Positions 1-5,650 of a DNA stretch of 5,650 nucleotides are shown piece by piece; the stretch's first letter is position 1, and every line of letters begins with the position of its first letter. The notes under the pieces are model-generated. The model was given only the letters and a program-made list of their open reading frames with translations, ran no database searches and had not been told where the DNA came from. Source of the DNA: Endomicrobium sp. (GTDB lineage Bacteria > Elusimicrobiota > Endomicrobiia > Endomicrobiales > Endomicrobiaceae). The position numbers and the translations under genes are program-made. Location of the stretch: assembly GCA_031264425.1 (NCBI GenBank), contig JAISDY010000036.1:1-5650 (forward strand), written 5' to 3'.

Positions 1-2
1 TG

Positions 3-890
3 TCTTCCTACTCAATTGAGGATAAAAAAAGAATTGGTTCGGAGGCAAATAATGCCAAAAGCGTTATAGAGTCTGAAATAGAAAATAAAAGAGAAAATCT
101 TAAAAAATCTTTGCTTGACGAAAAAATGCGCAGGGAAAAACTTGATTACTCCAAGAGTTTTTACTTTCCTTTTTCAAATGGAAGTTTTCACCCTGTAATA
201 CAAACGATACAAGATATAATCGCTGTTTTTAAATCTCTTGGTTTTGCCGTTGCTGAAGGACCTGAAATAGAAACCGATTGGTATAACTTTGAGGCTTTAA
301 ATATTCCAGACAGCCACCCTGCCAGAGATACGCAGGACACATTTTATATTGAAGGGATGAATGCTTTACTTAGAACGCACACTTCTCCGGGACAAATTCA
401 CGTTATGGAAAAGCATAAGCCGCCTATAAGGGTTATTGTTCCCGGTAAAGTTTACAGAAACGAGGCTTCTGACGCCACGCATTTTTCAACGTTCCATCAG
501 GTTGAAGGCTTGGCTGTTGATGAGAACATAACGTTTGCGGATTTAAAGGCTGTGCTGTCGGACTTTGTACACAAATTTTTTGGCTCTGATATAAATATAC
601 GTTTTAGACCATCTCACTTTCAGTTTACGGAGCCTTCTGCGGAAGTTGATATGCAATGCATTTTCTGCAAAGGAAAAGGGTGCAGACTTTGCAAATCTTC
701 AGGCTGGATAGAAATTTTGGGTTGCGGTATGGTACACCCGAACGTTTTAAAATCCGTTCATTACGACTCTGGAAAATATACTGGTTATGCTTTTGGCTTG
801 GGTGTTGAAAGAATAACTATGTTTAAATATGGGATTGACGATATTCGTTTATTCTACGAAAATGATTTGAGATTTTTAAAACAGTTTTAA
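3..890 (+). CDS. pheS: Phenylalanyl-tRNA synthetase alpha subunit, 5'-truncated by window edge
   Basis: Catalytic alpha chain of cytoplasmic phenylalanine-tRNA ligase, which activates Phe with ATP and charges tRNA-Phe as an alpha2-beta2 complex with PheT. The reading frame is open from the left edge. About 295 of the usual ~340 residues are visible, so roughly 45 N-terminal residues are missing. The first ~40 visible codons encode a charged, helical stretch matching the N-terminal coiled coil that binds tRNA. Class II motifs follow in order: motif 1 begins at the His-Pro codons at 189; motif 2 (YRNE...[11 protein letters not shown]) lies at about 453-509; motif 3 (GLGVER) lies at 795-812. Between motifs 2 and 3 is a CxxC...CxxC cluster (Cys codons at 657, 666, 681, 690), then [13 protein letters not shown]. 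The TTG at 111 is internal and is not the start. The stop is TAA, 10 bases before pheT, in the same operon. Identification is secure. Confidence 0.96.
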   Translation, partial: SSYSIEDKKRIGSEANNAKSVIESEIENKRENLKKSLLDEKMRREKLDYSKSFYFPFSNGSFHPVIQTIQDIIAVFKSLGFAVAEGPEIETDWYNFEALNIPDSHPARDTQDTFYIEGMNALLRTHTSPGQIHVMEKHKPPIRVIVPGKVYRNEASDATHFSTFHQVEGLAVDENITFADLKAVLSDFVHKFFGSDINIRFRPSHFQFTEPSAEVDMQCIFCKGKGCRLCKSSGWIEILGCGMVHPNVLKSVHYDSGKYTGYAFGLGVERITMFKYGIDDIRLFYENDLRFLKQF

Positions 891-893
891 GGA
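889..893 (+). promoter_or_regulatory. Shine-Dalgarno site of pheT
   Basis: AAGGA overlaps the last two bases of the pheS TAA stop and lies 7 bases before the pheT ATG, an optimal spacing. It fixes the pheT start and points to translation coupled to pheS. It also shows that this organism uses Shine-Dalgarno sequences, in contrast to the oxidase gene at 3327. Confidence 0.8.
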
Positions 894-900
894 AATAAAC

Positions 901-3267
901 ATGAAAATATCATATAACTTGCTAAAAGAATTTGTTGATTTTGAAATGAGTCCTAGAGAACTCGCTTCAATGCTTACGTCTATAGGTATAGAGTCTTCTG
1001 TAATTTCACAAGATTGCGCTTGGACTAACGTTGTAACGGCGAAGGTTTTAGACGTTCAAAAACATCCCGGAGCGGATAAGCTTTCTTTGTGCAGAGTAAG
1101 CGATGGAAGTAAGGAATATTCAATAGTGTGCGGAGCAAAGAATATTGCTTCAGGACAAACTGTTCCACTTGCAAAAATAGGAGCGGTTCTTCCGGGAAAC
1201 TTTGAAATAAAGAAATCAAAGATAAGAGGCGTTAATTCTGAAGGCATGATTTGCTCGGAAAAAGAACTTGGATTAAAAGAAGAGTCTGAAGGCATTTTTG
1301 TCCTTGACGAAAAAACAAAAATAGGACTTCCCCTTGAAAAAGTTTTGGGCGATATGGATTCTATTTTGGAAATAGAAATAACAACCAATAGGGGCGATTG
1401 TTTAAGCCATTTAGGCATTGCAAGAGAAATTGGAGCTAAGCTCCGTAAAGCTGTGTCTGTCCCGCAAGTAAAAGTTCTAAAAAAACTTCCTGTGTTAAAC
1501 TGTGTTGAAATAAAATCCAATTTATGCAAGAGATATATAGGAAGCGTTATTTCGGGCGTTAAAGTTGGAGTTTCGCCGAAATGGCTTTCAGACATTTTGG
1601 CAAAAAGCGGTATAAGGTCAATAAATAATATAGTTGATATAGCAAACTTTGTTATGATTGAACTTGGACAGCCTTTGCATGCTTTTGATCTATCTAAACT
1701 TTCTTCAAAGAAAATTATCGTAAGAGAATCTGTTGGCTTGGAAAAAATAAAAGCTCTTGACGGAAAAGATTATAAATTAGATCCCGGAATGCTTGTTATA
1801 GCCGATGAACAAAAACCTGTTGCCATAGCTGGAGTTATGGGTGGAGAATTTTCGGGCGTTGACGATAAAACCGAAACGATTTTTCTTGAAAGCGCCATTT
1901 TTGATGCGGCTTCAATAAGGAAAACTTCAAAAAAATTGAATCTTTCGTCAGACTCTTCTTACAGATTTGAAAGGGGACTGGGTTGGGATATAGCCGAACT
2001 TGCCGTATGGAGAGCGGCAAATCTTATAACTGAAATTGCAGGCGGCAAGCAAGAGGCTCTGGAAGACTTGCATACTGTTAAATATGAAAAGACAAAAATA
2101 GCTTTGAGGTTTGAAAGAGTAAGCAAGATCTTAGGTTATACTGTTGAGGAAGATGAAATAGGTGAAATCTTAAGATTTTTAGGCATAGATTTACAGCCGA
2201 GAGGCGAAATGATTCTTTGTACAATTCCGTCTTGGCGCAACGATATAAAAATTGAAGTTGATTTGATTGAAGAAATTGCAAGAATCAAAGGTTATGACGC
2301 TATACCGACTTCAAAAACAAATGCATATTACTCCTATACGCCAAACAATTCGTTTCTTTCGTCCATAGTTGAAGAATTTAGGACTAAACTGAAAGGTCTT
2401 GGTTTTAGCGAAGCTTTGAATTGTAGTTTTTTAGAAGTTTCGGAGCTTGATAAATTTGGATTAAAATATTACTACAAAATAGCAAATCCAATGTCTAGGG
2501 AAAACGAGGTTTTAAGATCGTCATTGCTTCCGTGTCTATTTAAAAATTTAATGCTCAACATAAGTCAAGGCTCTGAGAGCGTGTCGTTGTTTGAACATGG
2601 CAAAATCTTTGCTGAGGCTGGGGAAAGAAAGGCTTTTTCTGCCATAATGTGCGGCAGAGTTTGGCACGAGTGGTGGAAATGGACTGAGCAAAAAGTAAAT
2701 CCTAAATTTGATTTTTATTTTGGCGGAGGTATAATAAAAGACATTTTGCCGTCGGAAGAGTTTATGATAGTTGAAAATTTAACTCCTCCAAGCTATTTTC
2801 ACATAGGAAAGACTGCGGCTATTCTTTTTAGAGACAGAGTGATAGGGCAATTTGGCATTTTAAAACCTTCGCTTACAAGCGATATTAAAGACGAAGTTTT
2901 TTACTTTGAAATGGATTTGGAGCCTGTTGAAAATATATGTGTCAAAAAAACCGCTTTTTATAAAGCATACTCAAAATTTCCTATAGTAAAGAGGGATATT
3001 TCTGTAACTGCGGATAAGTCTTTGCAGTTTTCAGAAATAGAAAAGGTTGTAAAAGCCGTCATGAAGTCCGGCGGTATCTTGAAAGATTATTCGCTGTTTT
3101 CTGTGTACAATGACGAATCTAAATTGGGTGATGGAAAAATAAGCTACTCTTTCAGACTGTCGTATAGAAATGACGAAAAAACATTAAGCGATAAAGAAGT
3201 AAACGACGATGTTGCAATTCTCTTAAATAAACTAGATTCCGACTTGAACGTTAAGTTGAGGCAATAG
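901..3267 (+). CDS. pheT: Phenylalanyl-tRNA synthetase beta subunit
   Basis: Beta chain of the alpha2-beta2 phenylalanine-tRNA ligase; it binds tRNA-Phe and hydrolyses mischarged Tyr-tRNA-Phe. At 788 residues it is full length for the bacterial family. The start MKISYNLLKEFV is typical and is preceded by AAGGA. Domains in order: an N-terminal segment; an OB-fold EMAP-like tRNA-binding domain at ~40-150 (ending in GMICSEKELGL, 115-125); the TNRGDCLSHLG segment at ~162-172; the B3/B4 editing domain at ~210-380, with LGQPLHAFD and GGEFSGV; the B5 domain at ~397-465 (RNDIKIEVDLIEEIAR from 446); a class II-like but non-catalytic core at ~480-680; and the C-terminal anticodon-binding FDX-ACB domain from ~691 (SKFPIVKRDISV). 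By recalled alignment to the E. coli enzyme, His260 and Glu316 match its editing-site His265 and Glu334, so editing is probably intact. No frameshift or missing domain was seen. The gene forms an operon with pheS. Confidence 0.98.
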   Translation: MKISYNLLKEFVDFEMSPRELASMLTSIGIESSVISQDCAWTNVVTAKVLDVQKHPGADKLSLCRVSDGSKEYSIVCGAKNIASGQTVPLAKIGAVLPGNFEIKKSKIRGVNSEGMICSEKELGLKEESEGIFVLDEKTKIGLPLEKVLGDMDSILEIEITTNRGDCLSHLGIAREIGAKLRKAVSVPQVKVLKKLPVLNCVEIKSNLCKRYIGSVISGVKVGVSPKWLSDILAKSGIRSINNIVDIANFVMIELGQPLHAFDLSKLSSKKIIVRESVGLEKIKALDGKDYKLDPGMLVIADEQKPVAIAGVMGGEFSGVDDKTETIFLESAIFDAASIRKTSKKLNLSSDSSYRFERGLGWDIAELAVWRAANLITEIAGGKQEALEDLHTVKYEKTKIALRFERVSKILGYTVEEDEIGEILRFLGIDLQPRGEMILCTIPSWRNDIKIEVDLIEEIARIKGYDAIPTSKTNAYYSYTPNNSFLSSIVEEFRTKLKGLGFSEALNCSFLEVSELDKFGLKYYYKIANPMSRENEVLRSSLLPCLFKNLMLNISQGSESVSLFEHGKIFAEAGERKAFSAIMCGRVWHEWWKWTEQKVNPKFDFYFGGGIIKDILPSEEFMIVENLTPPSYFHIGKTAAILFRDRVIGQFGILKPSLTSDIKDEVFYFEMDLEPVENICVKKTAFYKAYSKFPIVKRDISVTADKSLQFSEIEKVVKAVMKSGGILKDYSLFSVYNDESKLGDGKISYSFRLSYRNDEKTLSDKEVNDDVAILLNKLDSDLNVKLRQ

Positions 3268-3274
3268 TTATTTG

Positions 3275-3296
3275 AGTAATTTGTTACTGTTTTTTT
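3275..3296 (+). terminator. Weak candidate terminator after pheT
   Basis: AGTAA (3275-3279), a four-base loop TTTG, TTACT (3284-3288), one G, then seven Ts (3290-3296). The position, 8 bases after the pheT stop, and the T tract fit a Rho-independent terminator. The stem is only 5 bp and AT-rich, so termination may be weak or the match may be chance in an AT-rich spacer. If real, it separates pheST from the oxidase gene. Confidence 0.35.
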
Positions 3297-3316
3297 ACAT
3301 GTGTTGCATTATGTAA
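3295..3316. promoter_or_regulatory. Perfect 6-bp dyad, possible operator upstream of the oxidase gene
   Basis: TTACAT (3295-3300) and its exact reverse complement ATGTAA (3311-3316) are separated by 10 bases, so the half-site centres are 16 bases apart, about one and a half helix turns. It ends 10 bases before the oxidase ATG. This geometry suits a dimeric repressor, but a dyad this short can also arise by chance in AT-rich DNA. No convincing promoter could be placed with it. No regulator gene is adjacent. Confidence 0.25.
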
Positions 3317-3326
3317 GTGTATATTT

Positions 3327-4823
3327 ATGATAGTAAAAAAAGACAAAGATATAATTCAAAATTATTTTGAAGATAACTCCGGCGTTAGAACCTCTAACGC
3401 CGATTTTGTCGCTATAGCGGAAAAAGAAGAAGACATACCGATTTTCCTAGAAGAGATGTCGGCTAAAAAAATACCGATAACCATTGCCGGCGCATTGACT
3501 GCAAACACGGCTTCAGGGCTTGCTTTTGGCGGTGCGGTTCTGTCTTTGGAAAAATTAAACAGAATAGGGGAAATCAAAAAAATTGACGAGAGTTATGCGT
3601 TAATTACTGTTCAAGCAGGCGCAAGAGTTAGCGATATAAAAGCAAAAACTTATAGTGAAGGGTGGCTGTATCCTCCGGATCCTACAGAAAAAAACGCTTT
3701 TATTGGAGGCAATATTGCTACAAATGCTTCAGGCGGAAGAGGTTTTAAGTTTGGAGTTACAAGAGATTATGTTAAAGTTTTAAAAGTTGCGTTTGCCGAC
3801 GGCTCTATTGCGCTTATTGAACGCGGCAAGTGTTTTGCTGATAAAAATGGAGAGATGATTTTTGACACTAATAAAGGCAAAAAAAAGATAGCTCTTCCAA
3901 AATACGTTCTGCCAAATATTAAAAATGCAGCGGGATATTATAACCGGACCCAAGCAGATCTTATAGATGTTCTTATAGGTTCTGAAGGCACGCTTTGCGT
4001 TTTTATTGAGTCAGTATTAAAACTTGTCCCTCATTTTAAAGAAGTTTTTGGAGGCATAATATTTTTTGACGATAGAAATAAAGCTTATGAATTTGTCAAA
4101 AGAATAAAAGACGTGTCTAAAAGAACAAAATCTGAAAATCTAAAAAATTCTATCAATGCTATGTCTTTAGAATATTTTGATAAAAACGCATTATTTTTAA
4201 TAAAGGACGACTATCCGATTATACCGGGAAATGCTGAAGCGGGTATTATGTTTGAACAAGATGTTTACGAAGATAATTCTGACATCTTAATGGATCAATG
4301 GATTAAAGAAATTGAAGACAACGGTATAAATTTGGAAAAAGTCTGGTTTGCTTCAAACCTTTCTGAGATGGAAAAGTTTAGAGTTTTTAGACATAGGATT
4401 CCGGAAAAGGTAAACGAAATTGTTAAAAAGAATAAGATTCCTAAGGTAGGTACTGATTTCGCTGTGCCGGATGGAAAACTTTCTACAATAATTGATTTTT
4501 GCGAACAAGAATTTAAAAATGCCGGAGTTTTTAATTTAACATTTGGACATATAGGTGAAAATCACTTGCATGCCAATATAGTCGCTGCCAATGAATACGA
4601 ATACGAAGAATGCAGAAAAATGTATATACGTATTGCTCAAAAAGTTGTTGAACTTGGCGGAACGGTGTCTGCTGAACACGGTATAGGGAAATTAAGGCAT
4701 GCTTTTCTGGCAAAAATGCTAGGAGAAGAAGGTTTTAAAGAACTGGCACAATTTAAAAAAAGCCTTGATACAAACGGAATTCTTGGCGTTGATAACATAT
4801 TCCCTAAGCAGTATTTAACTTAA
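3327..4823 (+). CDS. FAD-binding oxidase, GlcD / D-lactate dehydrogenase type
   Basis: A 498-residue flavoprotein of the VAO/PCMH superfamily, probably oxidising a 2-hydroxyacid such as D-lactate or glycolate; the substrate cannot be fixed from sequence. The FAD_binding_4 domain covers ~20-225. It has a pyrophosphate-loop region at 55-69, YPPDPTEKNAFIGGNIATNASGG at ~115-137, GVTRDYVKVL at ~143-152, ADG at 157-159 and LIGSEGTL at 216-223. The FAD-oxidase C-terminal domain covers ~235-495 and carries the metal/substrate motifs HIGENHLH (408-415) and SAEHGIG (448-454). Length is normal. There is no signal peptide or membrane segment, so it is cytoplasmic or peripheral. ATG at 3327 is the only usable start: the frame is open back to TGA at 3273 with no other start codon, and residues 9-17 already align with the family N-terminus. 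Oddities: no Shine-Dalgarno; the usual GAGTGLTGG loop reads GALTANTASG; and a strong hairpin lies in codons 18-26. No GlcE/GlcF partner gene is next to it. Confidence 0.9.
   Translation: MIVKKDKDIIQNYFEDNSGVRTSNADFVAIAEKEEDIPIFLEEMSAKKIPITIAGALTANTASGLAFGGAVLSLEKLNRIGEIKKIDESYALITVQAGARVSDIKAKTYSEGWLYPPDPTEKNAFIGGNIATNASGGRGFKFGVTRDYVKVLKVAFADGSIALIERGKCFADKNGEMIFDTNKGKKKIALPKYVLPNIKNAAGYYNRTQADLIDVLIGSEGTLCVFIESVLKLVPHFKEVFGGIIFFDDRNKAYEFVKRIKDVSKRTKSENLKNSINAMSLEYFDKNALFLIKDDYPIIPGNAEAGIMFEQDVYEDNSDILMDQWIKEIEDNGINLEKVWFASNLSEMEKFRVFRHRIPEKVNEIVKKNKIPKVGTDFAVPDGKLSTIIDFCEQEFKNAGVFNLTFGHIGENHLHANIVAANEYEYEECRKMYIRIAQKVVELGGTVSAEHGIGKLRHAFLAKMLGEEGFKELAQFKKSLDTNGILGVDNIFPKQYLT
3380..3402 (+). 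other. Perfect 10-bp intragenic hairpin in the oxidase gene
   Basis: CGGCGTTAGA (3380-3389), loop ACC, and the exact complement TCTAACGCCG (3393-3402) form a perfect 10-bp stem with 6 G-C pairs, followed by ATTTTG. It sits 53 bases into the coding sequence, spanning codons 18-26, and is the most stable inverted repeat I found in the window. It resembles an intrinsic terminator with a short T run of four. It may act as an attenuator, a pause or an mRNA structure element. The structure is seen directly; any role is inference. Confidence 0.6.
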
Positions 4824-4893
4824 AGAGTGTTTTCTTTAAAGAAGTTGTATAAATCGTATAATTTTGTTTAGTTTACTTTTTACTATATTGCAA
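4820..4893. other. Convergent spacer between the oxidase and ATPase genes
   Basis: About 70 non-coding bases separate the two stop codons. A weak inverted repeat, TTAAAGA (4820-4826) / TCTTTAA (4833-4839) with a 6-base loop, starts inside the oxidase stop codon. It is AT-rich and has no T tract after it on either strand, so it is a poor terminator. The rest is AT-rich without recognisable signals. Confidence 0.3.
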
Positions 4894-5650
4894 TCAAATT
4901 TCCCAAACAGGAATAGATACAACATCGCGGTTTAATGCAATTCTTTCGGCTTGTAGGCAAATAATTGCTCCTAATCCGACTTTCTTGTTTAACTTACCTA
5001 TTTGATTAAAATGCTTATAATCCGAAGCCTGCGAGTTTGCAGTTTTTTTAATCTCTATAGGATATAATATGCCGTCTTCTTCTATAATTATGTCAATCTC
5101 ATTTTGATTTGTGTCGCGATAAAGATACATGGCAGGCTCTTTGCCATTATGAAGGTATGTTTTTAAAATTTCGCCTACGACATAAGTTTCAAATATTGCG
5201 CCGTCCATTGCACCGCTCATAAGAGATTCGGGGGTAGTCCATCGTGTAAGGTAAGAACATAACCCTGTGTCCAAAAAATACATTTTTGGAGTTTTTATTA
5301 TACGACTTGTTATATTTGGCGAATAAGGATGCAAAAGATAGACAAGCCCCGAACGTTCCAGTATGCCCATCCATGTTTTGGCAGTTTTTGTATCTATACC
5401 TACGTCTCTTGCAAGTGAAGTATAATTTAAAAGTTTACCTGTTTGAGCGGCAACTACTGAAACAAAATTAAAAAATTGTATTGGTTTTTCTACATTGTAA
5501 AAATCTCTAACATCTCTTTCAATATAGGACTGTATATACGAACCATAGTATTGTTCTCTATCAATATTTTTATCAACGACAGGTTCTGGAAGTTGTCCCT
5601 CCCATATAAGTTTATAAACTTGCTGAATTGTCAAAAATTTTTTATTTTTT
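4894..5650 (-). CDS. AAA ATPase with DUF4143 and PD-(D/E)XK-like C-terminus, truncated by window edge
   Basis: C-terminal ~251 residues of a protein in the AAA_14 + DUF4143 family, usually ~380-430 residues, so some 150 or more N-terminal residues with the Walker A/B ATPase motifs lie beyond the right edge. The frame is open to the edge; the TTG at 5634 is internal. Visible in order: VYKLIWEGQLPEPV; YIQSYIERDVRDFYNVEK; AAQTGKLLNYTSLARDVGI..TAKTWMGILERSG, a winged-helix-like segment (~5350-5460); IIKTPKMYFLDTGLCSYL, the hallmark motif; GAIFETYVVGEI; RDTNQNEID; and YPIEIKK. The Asp codon at 5092-5094 and the Glu and Lys codons at 5053-5055 and 5047-5049 form a D...ExK pattern like the PD-(D/E)XK nuclease fold. 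The biological role of this family is not settled; many genomes hold several copies, often as scattered accessory genes. It is convergent with the oxidase gene and unrelated to pheST. No frameshift is seen in the visible part. Confidence 0.9.
   Translation of the reverse strand, partial: KNKKFLTIQQVYKLIWEGQLPEPVVDKNIDREQYYGSYIQSYIERDVRDFYNVEKPIQFFNFVSVVAAQTGKLLNYTSLARDVGIDTKTAKTWMGILERSGLVYLLHPYSPNITSRIIKTPKMYFLDTGLCSYLTRWTTPESLMSGAMDGAIFETYVVGEILKTYLHNGKEPAMYLYRDTNQNEIDIIIEEDGILYPIEIKKTANSQASDYKHFNQIGKLNKKVGLGAIICLQAERIALNRDVVSIPVWEI

Noticed and set aside
1432..1444. Small inverted repeat GGAGC-TAA-GCTCC inside pheT
   Set aside because: Only 5-6 bp, with no T tract, in the middle of conserved coding sequence; likely chance.
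1056..1595. 179-codon open frame on the minus strand within pheT
   Set aside because: A shadow of pheT: its sequence is low in recognisable motifs and it lies wholly opposite a conserved gene.
3294..3331. Possible promoter boxes: TTTACA (3294-3299) with TATATT (3320-3325), or TTGCAT (3304-3309) with TATGAT (3326-3331)
   Set aside because: The first pair has a 20-base spacer. The second has a poor -35 and would start transcription after the ATG. Neither is supportable.
3410..3419. Palindrome CGCTATAGCG just after the intragenic hairpin
   Set aside because: A 10-base palindrome is expected by chance several times in a window of this size.
4847..4861. Direct repeat GTATAA-ATC-GTATAA in the convergent spacer
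   Set aside because: Six-base AT-rich repeats are common by chance here, and there is no array.
3268..4893. Idea of a new operon linking the oxidase to pheST or to the ATPase
   Set aside because: The oxidase is 59 bases from pheT with a possible terminator between, and the ATPase gene is on the other strand. Nothing in the sequences suggests a shared process.
5286..5471. 61-codon plus-strand open frame opposite the DUF4143 ATPase gene
   Set aside because: It lies entirely antisense to conserved coding sequence, with no ribosome binding site and no family resemblance.

Overview
This is an AT-rich bacterial chromosomal window of mostly ordinary genes. It holds the end of pheS, a complete pheT, a complete flavin-dependent oxidase gene of the GlcD / D-lactate dehydrogenase type, and, on the opposite strand, the C-terminal part of an AAA ATPase with a DUF4143 domain. 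All four use AT-rich codons and none looks foreign by composition. PheS carries the four-cysteine insert found in only some bacterial lineages. The organism cannot be named from the sequence. The AT content, short spacers and a host-type DUF4143 ATPase would suit a low-GC anaerobe such as an Endomicrobium-like member of the Elusimicrobia, but that is only a guess.

Layout. Bases 3-890 (+) are the C-terminal ~295 residues of the phenylalanyl-tRNA synthetase alpha chain; its start lies left of the window. After a 10-base gap with a good Shine-Dalgarno sequence comes pheT, 901-3267 (+), the beta chain. The two are clearly one operon, and their products form the alpha2-beta2 enzyme that charges tRNA-Phe. 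Bases 3268-3326 are a short spacer with a weak terminator-like hairpin plus T7 and a TTACAT-N10-ATGTAA dyad. The FAD oxidase gene follows at 3327-4823 (+), with no recognisable Shine-Dalgarno. Bases 4824-4893 are a convergent spacer without a clear terminator. Bases 4894-5650 (-) are the DUF4143 ATPase gene, cut by the right edge before its ATPase domain.

Function. PheS and PheT work together in translation. The oxidase has no visible functional link to them; it probably oxidises a 2-hydroxyacid such as D-lactate or glycolate, and no partner subunit (GlcE/GlcF type) is present. The ATPase gene is an independent, convergent unit.

I see no convincing new multi-gene system. The items most worth a second look are a perfect 10-bp hairpin with a 3-base loop inside the 5' end of the oxidase gene, an atypical flavin pyrophosphate loop in that same enzyme, and the dyad plus missing Shine-Dalgarno just upstream of it. 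Together these suggest the oxidase gene may be controlled in an unusual way, but that is inference.
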